64,000 bases of DNA. It comes from Bacteroidota bacterium. Lineage in GTDB: Bacteria; Bacteroidota; Bacteroidia; UKL13-3. Below the pieces are notes generated by a model. The model saw only the letters and a program-made list of their open reading frames with translations. It did no database searches and was not told the DNA's origin. Within the stretch, counting starts at the first letter, position 1; every line of letters starts with the position of its first letter. Made by a program: the position numbers and the translations under genes. Shown here in pieces: positions 17,343-25,407 of the stretch. The stretch spans positions 62,001 through 126,000 of the forward strand of contig JAUXUD010000062.1 of the NCBI GenBank assembly GCA_030680835.1. Direction: 5' to 3'.

Positions 17343-18437
17343 TTGAATATACCTCTCTTATATAGTTTGTCAGGTCTCGCAAGAACCATACATATTTGGT
17401 TAGCGGGTCTTATTAGTAATGAAATGTTACTCCTGACCACAGAAATGGTAATAATGGGTATCAGCCTCATTGCCTTTTTGGTGCTCCTCTGTTTCTTTTT
17501 AGGATATATGGAACGCCGGGTTGCGGCATTTATGGAAATACGCCTGGGTCCAAACCGGGTGGGCCCCAAAGGCACTTTACAAATTGTTGCCGATACGGTA
17601 AAATTGTTGCTTAAAGAAGGCCTTACACCCGATTTGTCGGATAAATTTTTATTTAACCTGGCTCCTTTAATTGTGGTGATTACTTCCATGCTGGTAATTG
17701 CCCCTATTGCATTTGCAAAAGATTTTCAACTCTGGGATATAAATATCGGAGTACTTTATGTTTCATCGGTTTCATCCATTGCAGTAATTGGGATTTTAAT
17801 GGCCGGCTGGGCCAGTAACAACAAATACTCATTATTGGGTGCCATGCGAAGCGGCGCACAAATTGTGAGTTATGAATTATCTGTTGGCTTGTCTCTGATT
17901 TCAATTGTTATTTTGAGTGGCAGCCTAAGTTTGAGTGATATTGTTTACAGCCAGTCGAATGGCTGGTGGATCTTTAAAGGTCATATCCCCATCATTATTT
18001 CATTTGTAATATTTGTAGTTGCCTCAACTGCTGAAATTAACCGTGCTCCTTTTGATATGGCCGAAGCGGATCAGGAATTGACCGGTGGTTTTAATACCGA
18101 ATATGCAGGGATGAAATTCGCCATGTTTTTATTGTCGGAATACATCAATCTGTTTGTGGTTTCGGCCATTGCTGCCACCATCTTTTTGGGCGGATGGATG
18201 CCATTTCATATAGGAGGCTGGGAATCGTTTAACCATATCATGGACTATATTCCTTCATTCTTTTGGTTCATGGGCAAAACCTTTTTTATTATTTTTATTA
18301 TCATGTGGTTTCGTTGGACTTTCCCAAGATTGCGTGTTGACCAGTTGCTTTCGCTCGAGTGGAAATATTTACTGCCCATAAGCATGGTAAATACTATTTT
18401 AATAACAGTGATGGCCATAATGGGATGGCATTTTTAA
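17343..18437 (+). CDS. nuoH: NADH-quinone oxidoreductase subunit H
   Basis: 364 residues with about eight or nine membrane helices. It has GYMERRVAAFMEIRLGPNRV with GPKG, the NRAPFDMAEADQELTGGFNT loop and YAGMKFAMFLLSEY, which line the quinone channel. The frame opens with TTG at 17343; an in-frame ATG at 17424 (MLLLTTEMVIMGI) would match the usual NuoH N-terminus better, so the true start may be 17424. It links the quinone site to the proton channels. Confidence 0.97.
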   Translation: MNIPLLYSLSGLARTIHIWLAGLISNEMLLLTTEMVIMGISLIAFLVLLCFFLGYMERRVAAFMEIRLGPNRVGPKGTLQIVADTVKLLLKEGLTPDLSDKFLFNLAPLIVVITSMLVIAPIAFAKDFQLWDINIGVLYVSSVSSIAVIGILMAGWASNNKYSLLGAMRSGAQIVSYELSVGLSLISIVILSGSLSLSDIVYSQSNGWWIFKGHIPIIISFVIFVVASTAEINRAPFDMAEADQELTGGFNTEYAGMKFAMFLLSEYINLFVVSAIAATIFLGGWMPFHIGGWESFNHIMDYIPSFFWFMGKTFFIIFIIMWFRWTFPRLRVDQLLSLEWKYLLPISMVNTILITVMAIMGWHF

Positions 18438-18444
18438 CAATTAA

Positions 18445-18936
18445 TTGAAAAAAGAAAAAATGTTTTTAAAAGAATATTTCGGCACCATTTATAAATCGGT
18501 CAAATCATTGCTGACTGGCATGAAAGTGACGGGATACTATTTTACGCATCAAAAGGAAATTTTAACCGAAGAATATCCCGATAACCGTTCAACCCTAAAG
18601 ATGTTCGATCGTTTCAGGGGTGAGGTGATAATGCCGCACAATGCCGATAACGAACACCGTTGTACCGGGTGCCAGGCTTGTGAAATTGCCTGCCCCAATG
18701 GTACTATAAAAATTATTACCAAACAGGAACTAATGCCCGATGGTAAAAAGAAAAAACGAATTGATGCTTTTATTTACCATCTGGAATTATGTACCATGTG
18801 CAACCTGTGTATTGTTGCATGCCCATCGGATGCGATTGTTATGGGACAAACTTTTGAACACAGTGTATACGATAAAAAAACCTTACGAAAAGTGCTGAAT
18901 AAACCGGGTTCTAAAATTATGGAGGGCGTAGAATAA
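18445..18936 (+). CDS. nuoI: NADH-quinone oxidoreductase subunit I (two [4Fe-4S] clusters)
   Basis: 163 residues as opened by TTG; an in-frame ATG at 18460 (MFLKEYFGTIYKSVKSLL) is the more likely start. Two ferredoxin motifs, CTGCQACEIACP and CTMCNLCIVACP, bind the N6a and N6b clusters that carry electrons towards N2. Because NuoEFG are missing from this locus, these clusters may be the point of entry for electrons from an alternative donor. The stop overlaps nuoJ by one base (TAATG). Confidence 0.97.
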   Translation: MKKEKMFLKEYFGTIYKSVKSLLTGMKVTGYYFTHQKEILTEEYPDNRSTLKMFDRFRGEVIMPHNADNEHRCTGCQACEIACPNGTIKIITKQELMPDGKKKKRIDAFIYHLELCTMCNLCIVACPSDAIVMGQTFEHSVYDKKTLRKVLNKPGSKIMEGVE

Positions 18937-19451
18937 TGAGTGCATCAACCATCGTATTTTATATTCTTGCTGTTGGCACCATTGGCAGTGCATTGCTGGC
19001 AGTAACCGCTAATAAAATTTTCCGTTCGGCAGTTTATCTGTTGTTTAGTCTAATAGGAATTGCCGGTATTTATTTTTACCTCAATTTCGAATTTATTGCC
19101 GCGGTTCAAATCGTAGTTTATGTAGGCGGGATTGTGGTACTGATTATCTTTTCCATTTTTCTTACCCACGAATCGGGCAAGGATATGGAAAAACCCAATA
19201 CGATGCGGGTTATATTCTCAGCCCTTTCAGCCTTGTTTGCCTGCCTATTTACCTTGTTCTTTATCAGGGAACAAACTTTTATAAAAACATTAAATGCCTC
19301 TGTTGAACCGACTGTGAAAAATATTGGAAGGCAAATGTTAAGCACCACCGAACATGGTTTTATTTTACCTTTTGAGGTGGTGAGTATGCTATTGCTTGCC
19401 GCTATGATCGGTTGTATTGTTATCGCTATTAAATCAAGACCTGCAGCATGA
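18936..19451 (+). CDS. nuoJ: NADH-quinone oxidoreductase subunit J
   Basis: 171 residues, five membrane helices. The signature AVYLLFSLIGIAGIYFYL and AAVQIVVYVGGIVVLIIFSI in helix 3 (the pi-bulge helix of ND6) is clear. The membrane-domain subunit couples quinone chemistry to the proton path. One-base overlap with nuoI and 4-bp overlap with nuoK. Confidence 0.96.
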   Translation: MSASTIVFYILAVGTIGSALLAVTANKIFRSAVYLLFSLIGIAGIYFYLNFEFIAAVQIVVYVGGIVVLIIFSIFLTHESGKDMEKPNTMRVIFSALSALFACLFTLFFIREQTFIKTLNASVEPTVKNIGRQMLSTTEHGFILPFEVVSMLLLAAMIGCIVIAIKSRPAA

Positions 19452-19762
19452 ACGAAATTGGTTTAGAACATTTATTAATTGTAAGCACCTGCCTGTTTTT
19501 TATAGGCATATATGGCTTTCTTACCCGCCGCAATATGATTACCATGCTCATGTCTGTTGAACTCATTTTAAACAGTGTGAATATTAACTTTATTGCGTTC
19601 AACAAATATTTATTCCCCGATAAACTGGATGGCGTATTTTTTACAGTTTTTATTATTACCATAGCCGCAGCCGAAGCCGCTGTTGCCATTGCCATTATTA
19701 TTAACCTGTACCGCCATTACAAATCAATTGATGTAAACGACGCTGAAAAAATGAGATTTTAA
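19448..19762 (+). CDS. nuoK: NADH-quinone oxidoreductase subunit K
   Basis: 104 residues, three membrane helices. TRRNMITMLMSVELILNSVN carries the conserved membrane glutamate in helix 2, and the third helix holds AAAEAAVAIAIIINLYRH with the second conserved glutamate. It is related to MrpC of multi-subunit antiporters. Two bases separate it from nuoL. Confidence 0.97.
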   Translation: MNEIGLEHLLIVSTCLFFIGIYGFLTRRNMITMLMSVELILNSVNINFIAFNKYLFPDKLDGVFFTVFIITIAAAEAAVAIAIIINLYRHYKSIDVNDAEKMRF

Positions 19763-19764
19763 AA

Positions 19765-21705
19765 ATGATAGACTCAACTTATATCTTGCTCATTCCGCTC
19801 CTGCCCTTTTTAAGCTTTTTGCTGATCGGGCTTTTGGGTCGAACGTATTTCCCTAAGCAATGTTCAATCATCGGAACCCTATCCCTCTTTGCCTCTTTTG
19901 TAATTTCGCTGGTAGTTGCTTATCAGTACTTTTTTCAAATCGGACAGGTAAATGGCATCTATCAAAAAATAACAGCATTTAAAATGGTTTGGCTGCAATT
20001 CTCGCCAAATATCTCAATAGATATGGGCATTTTGCTGGATCCCATTTCGGTGATGATGCTGTTGGTGGTTACATTTATTTCCTTCATGATTCATGTATAC
20101 AGCATGGGTTATATGCATGGCGATCCCAGGATATCTGTCTTCTATTCGTTCTTGTCGTTATTTACTTTTTCAATGTTGGGCTTGGTTATCTCAACCAATA
20201 TTTTTCAGATTTATATTTTTTGGGAACTGGTGGGAATCTCTTCCTTCCTGCTCATTGGTTATTATTATGAAAAACCTTCAGCCGTTGCGGCATCTAAAAA
20301 AGCGTTTATTGTTACCCGCTTTGCCGACCTGGGCTTTTTAGTGGGAATATTGATTCTTTCTTTTCAATCGGAAACCCTCGATTTTCAAACCTTAATTGAG
20401 CGTTTAACAACAGATACCGAATATTTAAACAGTGCAACTACCGCATCGTTCTTTGGCTTTTCGGCCTTAACCTGGGGCCTTACATTGGTGTTTGCAGGAG
20501 GGGCAGGTAAATCGGCCATGCTGCCGTTCCATATCTGGCTGCCCGATGCCATGGAAGGTCCTACTCCGGTTTCGGCTTTAATACATGCCGCCACCATGGT
20601 GGTTGCAGGGGTTTATTTGGTGGCCCGCTTGTTTCCTGTGTTTTCCATTTCGGCTCCCGAAGCTCTTAATATTGTTGCTTATGTGGGTGCGTTTTCTTCT
20701 CTTTTTGCAGCAATTATTGCCTGCACCCAAACCGATATCAAACGCGTACTGGCTTATTCAACCATGTCGCAAATAGGGTTTATGATGTTTGCCCTCGGCG
20801 TTTCGGGGTATGGTGGAGAAGAGGGACTGGGATATACCGCATCCATGTTTCACCTGTTTACCCATGCCATGTTTAAAGCCCTGTTATTCCTTTGTGCAGG
20901 CGCCGTTATTCATTATGTACACAGCAATGAAATGAACGATATGGGCGGACTCAGAAAACTGATGCCTGTTACCCATATAACTTTCTTAATAGCATGTTTG
21001 GCCATTACCGGTATTCCTCCTTTCTCCGGGTTTTTTAGCAAGGAAGAAATTTTATTGGCAGCCTATCATTCCAACAAACTTATTTTTGCAATGGGGATTC
21101 TCACTGCGGCTTTAACTGCGTTTTATATGTTCAGGTTATACTTTACTATTTTCTGGAGCAAACCTTTTAAATCACATCAGGCAGAAACTGCACATCATGG
21201 TGAAGCACCGGGTACCATGCTGTTGCCTTTAATTATTCTGGCGTTTTTTGCAGCCATTACCGGTTTGATCCGATTTGGCAAATATGTATCTTCTGATGGT
21301 GCTGCACTGATAAGTGAGCTTCATGTTGATTTTTCTATTGCACCTGTTTTAATTGCATTGCTGGGTATTGGCATCGCATACTATCTTTATAAAAAAGAAA
21401 ATGATACACCACAAAAACTGGCTACCGGTTTAAGCGGATTTTATAAGGCCGCTTATGGTAAATTTTATATTGATGAATTGTACCTGTTTATTACAAAAGG
21501 TATTGTGTTCAACCTGGTTGGCCGGCCCATTGCCTGGTTCGATAAAAATATTGTTGATGGAGGTATTAATTTAAGCGCATCAACTGTGGGTTATATCTCC
21601 GAAACCATCAAGAAGTTTCAATCGGGCAAGGTGCAGGATTATGCCATTTATTTCTTTGCCGCTACTATCGGATTTGTGCTGCTCTTTATTTATTTATGGT
21701 CATGA
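19765..21705 (+). CDS. nuoL: NADH-quinone oxidoreductase subunit L
   Basis: 646 residues, antiporter-like proton-pumping subunit. The N-terminal DPISVMMLLVVTFISFMIHV, the helix-5 IYIFWELVGISSFLLIGYYY with its conserved glutamate, the lysine helix GGAGKSAMLPFHIWLPDAME with GPTPVSALIHAATMV, and TDIKRVLAYSTMSQIGFMM are all present. The long C-terminus includes the lateral helix and last helix (VLLFIYLWS). Overlaps nuoM by 10 bp. Confidence 0.98.
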   Translation: MIDSTYILLIPLLPFLSFLLIGLLGRTYFPKQCSIIGTLSLFASFVISLVVAYQYFFQIGQVNGIYQKITAFKMVWLQFSPNISIDMGILLDPISVMMLLVVTFISFMIHVYSMGYMHGDPRISVFYSFLSLFTFSMLGLVISTNIFQIYIFWELVGISSFLLIGYYYEKPSAVAASKKAFIVTRFADLGFLVGILILSFQSETLDFQTLIERLTTDTEYLNSATTASFFGFSALTWGLTLVFAGGAGKSAMLPFHIWLPDAMEGPTPVSALIHAATMVVAGVYLVARLFPVFSISAPEALNIVAYVGAFSSLFAAIIACTQTDIKRVLAYSTMSQIGFMMFALGVSGYGGEEGLGYTASMFHLFTHAMFKALLFLCAGAVIHYVHSNEMNDMGGLRKLMPVTHITFLIACLAITGIPPFSGFFSKEEILLAAYHSNKLIFAMGILTAALTAFYMFRLYFTIFWSKPFKSHQAETAHHGEAPGTMLLPLIILAFFAAITGLIRFGKYVSSDGAALISELHVDFSIAPVLIALLGIGIAYYLYKKENDTPQKLATGLSGFYKAAYGKFYIDELYLFITKGIVFNLVGRPIAWFDKNIVDGGINLSASTVGYISETIKKFQSGKVQDYAIYFFAATIGFVLLFIYLWS

Positions 21706-23210
21706 CAAACTTATCTATACTCATACTTATTCCGCTACTTACAGCACTTGCTGTGCTCATGGGGAGAAATGCAATTCAGATTCGTTTTGTGGCCCTAATT
21801 GGTTCAGTAATACAATTGCTGGCAGGTATTGCATTGTTATTTTCATATTTAGCCGAAAGGGCTGCAGGCAATACCGCACAAATGCTTTTCGAATACCGTT
21901 GCTCCTGGTACAGCGCTCTCAATATCGAGTATTACGTAGGCGTTGATGGAATCTCCATTGCTATGATTTTGCTTACTGCGGTTGTGGTAGTTGCCGGAAT
22001 ATTGATTTCCTGGAATATGCAAACCCTCAACAAAGAGTTTTTCTTTTTGATTGTACTCTTAAGTTTGGGAGCATACGGTTTCTTTATTTCATTGGATTTA
22101 TTCACCTTATTTTTCTTTTTGGAACTGGCCGTTATTCCAAAATATTTATTGATTGGTATCTGGGGTTCGGGCAATAAAGAATACAGTGCCATGAAACTTG
22201 CACTCATGCTCATGGGTGGCTCTGCATTGGTTCTGGTGGGTATTTTAGCTACCTATTTCAATACCAATATAGGCAACGGGGTGCACACGTTTGATTTGAT
22301 AAAAATTTCACAGATAAGCATTCCGGTTCAAACCCAGATGTATATTTTCCCGCTGCTCTTTGTAGGCTTTGGCGTATTTACCGCATTGTTTCCATTTCAT
22401 ACCTGGGCACCCGACGGGCACTCCTCGGCACCTACCGCCGCATCCATGTTTTTGGCAGGTATCTCTATGAAACTGGGAGGTTATGGCTGTTTACGGGTTG
22501 CAACGTATTTAATGCCTGAGGCAGCACATCAGTATTCGTGGGTAATTGTATTGCTGGCAACTGCGGCAATTATCTATGGCGCATTTGCAACCCTCATGCA
22601 AAAGGATTTAAAGTACATGAACGCATACTCATCGGTGAGTCATTGCGGTTTTGTATTGCTGGGTATTGGCATGCTTACCAAAACGGCCATCATTGGGGCG
22701 GTTATTCAAATGGTATCACACGGTTTAATGACAGCCCTTTTCTTCGGTTCCATCGGCATGCTTTACGAAAGAACCCATACCCGTCAGGTGGCACAATTGG
22801 GAGGATTACTTAAAACATTGCCTTTCTTAAGTACTGTTTTTATCATTGCCGGTTTGTGTTCACTCGGCTTACCCGGCTTTAGTGGTTTTGTTGCCGAAAT
22901 GACTGTTTTTATGGGTGCCTGGCAAAGACCCGAATTGTTTAACCGAATAGCAACCATTTTGGCATGTGCATCTATAGTGGTAACCGCTGTTTATATATTA
23001 AGGGCCGCAGGTAAGTCGGTAATGGGACCTATAGCAAACGAACAATTCAAAAATGTTACAGATGCACGCTGGACAGAAAAGCTGGCATCTATACTTTTAA
23101 TTGTAGCCATCCTTTCAATTGGGTTTGCTCCTTTTTGGATTATAGATTTAATTGATGTGGATACGCAATTGATTATGGAAAATATTGGACGGGGACTTAG
23201 TAGTAATTAA
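21696..23210 (+). CDS. nuoM: NADH-quinone oxidoreductase subunit M
   Basis: 504 residues, about 14 membrane helices, antiporter-like. It has YVGVDGISIAMILLTAVVVV, LFFFLELAVIPKYLLIGIWG, the pumping-lysine region FGVFTALFPFHTWAPDGHSS with APTAASMFLAGI, and KDLKYMNAYSSVSHCGFVLL. The second ATG at 21702 is an alternative start. Four bases separate it from nuoN. Confidence 0.98.
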   Translation: MVMTNLSILILIPLLTALAVLMGRNAIQIRFVALIGSVIQLLAGIALLFSYLAERAAGNTAQMLFEYRCSWYSALNIEYYVGVDGISIAMILLTAVVVVAGILISWNMQTLNKEFFFLIVLLSLGAYGFFISLDLFTLFFFLELAVIPKYLLIGIWGSGNKEYSAMKLALMLMGGSALVLVGILATYFNTNIGNGVHTFDLIKISQISIPVQTQMYIFPLLFVGFGVFTALFPFHTWAPDGHSSAPTAASMFLAGISMKLGGYGCLRVATYLMPEAAHQYSWVIVLLATAAIIYGAFATLMQKDLKYMNAYSSVSHCGFVLLGIGMLTKTAIIGAVIQMVSHGLMTALFFGSIGMLYERTHTRQVAQLGGLLKTLPFLSTVFIIAGLCSLGLPGFSGFVAEMTVFMGAWQRPELFNRIATILACASIVVTAVYILRAAGKSVMGPIANEQFKNVTDARWTEKLASILLIVAILSIGFAPFWIIDLIDVDTQLIMENIGRGLSSN

Positions 23211-23213
23211 ATT

Positions 23214-24623
23214 ATGGGCATCGAATTTTTTATATTGATGAAATCTGAATGGGCTTTGATGCTCATCATATTTATTCTGCTAATCATTAAAGTAAACGGC
23301 ACTTATCAGGATAACGCAAAACTGCTGTTGTTTACCAATATATTATTGGCTTTAAACTTTATGCTGGGTTTTGTTTCCAATCAAAGCGGAATGCTTTTTA
23401 ACAGCATGTTCCATACAAATAGCCTTATTGCGTTCGAAAAAAACATATTAAACTTTGCTACGCTCATCATTTCTCTTCAGGCGTATACCTGGTTAAAAAA
23501 CCACAAGCATATGCTCGAATATTATATGCTTTTGTTAACCACATTACTGGGCATGTTCTTTATGATTTCGAGCGGAAATTTCCTGATGTTTTATCTGGGC
23601 CTTGAACTTTCAGCCATTCCATTGGCAGCCCTGGTAAACTTCGATTTAGATAAATTAAAATCATCGGAAGCCGCCATGAAAATGGTGTTGTTATCGGCAT
23701 TTGCTTCAGGCATTATGTTGTTTGGTATTTCTATGATTTACGGAACAACAGGCTCTCTTAATTTTGCCGAATTACCTGCTTTAATTACAGGCAGTCATCT
23801 GCAAATTCTGACACTCATTTTCATCTTTACTGGCTTTGCGTTCAAGCTTTCGGTGGTTCCTTTTCATTTATGGACCGCAGATGTTTACGAAGGTGCTCCT
23901 GTTTCCATCACTGCATATTTGTCGGTGGTTTCAAAAGCCGCCATTGTTTTTGTGCTCATTTCAACATTAAGTCCGCTATTTGCCGGTTTAACAACTGTTT
24001 GGTACAATATTTTATTCATAAGCATCATTCTTACCATCATTGTTGGAAATCTGTTTGCAATACGTCAGCAAAACATCAAACGATTTCTTGCATTTTCCTC
24101 CATTGCTCAGGTAGGTTTTATCCTGTTGGCAATAAGTGCCGGAACTGCATTAAGCAATACAGCTGCCATTTTCTTTTTAATTGTTTATACCCTTTCCAAC
24201 CTGGGTGTATTTGGCGTTATTGCTTTGGTATCAGACGAAACCGGTAAAGAAAATATAGATGATTACAAGGGCTTTTACAAAACCAATCCTGCATTGGGGT
24301 GGGTTATTGCACTTTCTCTGTTTTCACTCGCAGGAATCCCCCCTACAGCAGGCTTTTTTGGCAAAATGTTTTTGATTACCGCAGGGGCAAGTAAAGGCTC
24401 TTATATTTTGGTTGGAATCGCTGCTTTAAACATGGTTGTTTCGCTGTATTACTATCTTAAAATTGTAAAGACTGTTTTTATTGACCCCAATGAAGAACCC
24501 ATTGTACCTATAAAAACAAATATGTATTTAAAATTAAGTTTGGGTGTTTGCATGATAGGTATTGTAATAACAGGATTTACCAGCGGATTGTATGATTATA
24601 TTTACCTTTTGTTTCGTCTTTAA
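23214..24623 (+). CDS. nuoN: NADH-quinone oxidoreductase subunit N
   Basis: 469 residues, antiporter-like. It has FLMFYLGLELSAIPLAALVN, FAFKLSVVPFHLWTADVYEG with APVSITAYLSVVSKAA, RQQNIKRFLAFSSIAQVGFI and LSLFSLAGIPPTAGFFGKMF. It closes the eleven-gene nuo operon. A small conserved-looking gene begins 33 bp later. Confidence 0.98.
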   Translation: MGIEFFILMKSEWALMLIIFILLIIKVNGTYQDNAKLLLFTNILLALNFMLGFVSNQSGMLFNSMFHTNSLIAFEKNILNFATLIISLQAYTWLKNHKHMLEYYMLLLTTLLGMFFMISSGNFLMFYLGLELSAIPLAALVNFDLDKLKSSEAAMKMVLLSAFASGIMLFGISMIYGTTGSLNFAELPALITGSHLQILTLIFIFTGFAFKLSVVPFHLWTADVYEGAPVSITAYLSVVSKAAIVFVLISTLSPLFAGLTTVWYNILFISIILTIIVGNLFAIRQQNIKRFLAFSSIAQVGFILLAISAGTALSNTAAIFFLIVYTLSNLGVFGVIALVSDETGKENIDDYKGFYKTNPALGWVIALSLFSLAGIPPTAGFFGKMFLITAGASKGSYILVGIAALNMVVSLYYYLKIVKTVFIDPNEEPIVPIKTNMYLKLSLGVCMIGIVITGFTSGLYDYIYLLFRL

Positions 24624-24656
24624 AATAGTCCCCTATTTATTTAATTTATCCAAACC

Positions 24657-25073
24657 ATGGCATTAAATCCCAATCATACTTTTGAAGACCTCGGTGATAT
24701 AAAATGCGCCATTGCAGAAAAAAATTGCACACGGGAACGCGCCGATTTTTTGAAAGCCCTTTTAGAATTTAATGGCTTTACCGTAGTTGTTGCAGAAAGC
24801 CCTGCCCCAAAGCCGGCAAAAGCTGCTCCTGCGGCAAAACCCGTTGAAACCCCTGAAGGTGAAGTTGCTCCAGTTGCAGAAACCATTGCAGAAACTCCAA
24901 CACCAGAACCCATAAAAACATATACAGTAGGCGTCACCGACGTGGCATTTAGTCCCACCAACGCCATATTTAACCGCGAGTTAAAAACAAAAGAAGGCCA
25001 AATTGTAACCCCAAATTACTGGTACCAGAAAAAACCGGTTGCCAATGAGGGTGGGTGGTATTGGAAGAAGTAA
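24657..25073 (+). CDS. Small uncharacterised protein downstream of nuoN; its 3' end is the island target
   Basis: 138 residues, soluble, not recognised. The N-terminal 50 residues are helical (CAIAEKNCTRERADFLKALL, EFNGFTVVV). An Ala/Pro-rich linker (about 50-90, PAPKPAKAAPAAKPVETP) leads to an aromatic C-terminus (YTVGVTDVAFSPTNAIFNRE, TPNYWYQKKP, GGWYWKK). It probably shares the nuo transcript. Its last 127 bp (24945-25071) recur with one mismatch at 30676-30802, beyond the restriction island. A further decayed echo of the TVGVTDVAFSPT segment lies at 25161-25207. This suggests repeated insertion or recombination at this gene end. Confidence 0.75.
   Translation: MALNPNHTFEDLGDIKCAIAEKNCTRERADFLKALLEFNGFTVVVAESPAPKPAKAAPAAKPVETPEGEVAPVAETIAETPTPEPIKTYTVGVTDVAFSPTNAIFNRELKTKEGQIVTPNYWYQKKPVANEGGWYWKK
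24945..25071 (+). repeat. Left copy of 127-bp island-flanking direct repeat
   Basis: This is identical to 30676-30802 except for one base (GTGGGTGG here, GTGGCTGG there). It covers the 3' end of the small post-nuoN gene up to the first base of its stop codon. Divergence begins exactly at both edges, as expected of a target or recombination duplication. Confidence 0.92.
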
Positions 25074-25228
25074 TCTAAGAAATTCATGACCTTGATTATT
25101 CAAAAGCATTGCCATTTTTATTGATGCTTGCGAACTCAATGCGTTTTAAATAAAGGTAGCATAAAACTATACAGTAGGCGTCATAGACCTCGTATTTAGT
25201 CCTACATAAAAAGCGAAACGGGTACAAT
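25074..25228. repeat. Decayed partial third copy of the post-nuoN gene segment
   Basis: At 25161-25207 the DNA reads CATAAAACTATACAGTAGGCG and on to TTTAGTCCTAC. This parallels 24911-24956 of the small gene (CATAAAAACATATACAGTAG...TTTAGTCCCAC). In frame it gives TVGVIDLVFSPT and then a stop. It is an old, degenerate duplicate lying between the gene and the restriction operon. Confidence 0.65.
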
Positions 25229-25405
25229 ATGCTGAAAGAGCCCAACTATATTCTGAGAGGCTTTATCCCGGAACATAGCACCTCCAACATTATACGGACA
25301 GACTCAATCATTGATCTTAACACCTCCAACATTTATCTGTTTGAACCTATTTGTCATTTAGCAGGAATGAAAAGTCCTTATGATGGTTTATTAGAAAAGG
25401 CTTAA
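25229..25405 (+). CDS. Small hypothetical ORF before the restriction gene
   Basis: 58 codons from the ATG at 25229 to TAA at 25403-25405, two bases before the TTG of the restriction-methylase gene. The product (MLKEPNYILRGFIPEHSTSN ... LFEPICHLAGMKSPYDGLLE) has ordinary amino-acid composition but matches no family I know. Its tight spacing to the next gene suggests a leader peptide, a regulator or the tail of a displaced gene. Evidence for expression is weak. Confidence 0.3.
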   Translation: MLKEPNYILRGFIPEHSTSNIIRTDSIIDLNTSNIYLFEPICHLAGMKSPYDGLLEKA

Positions 25406-25407
25406 GT

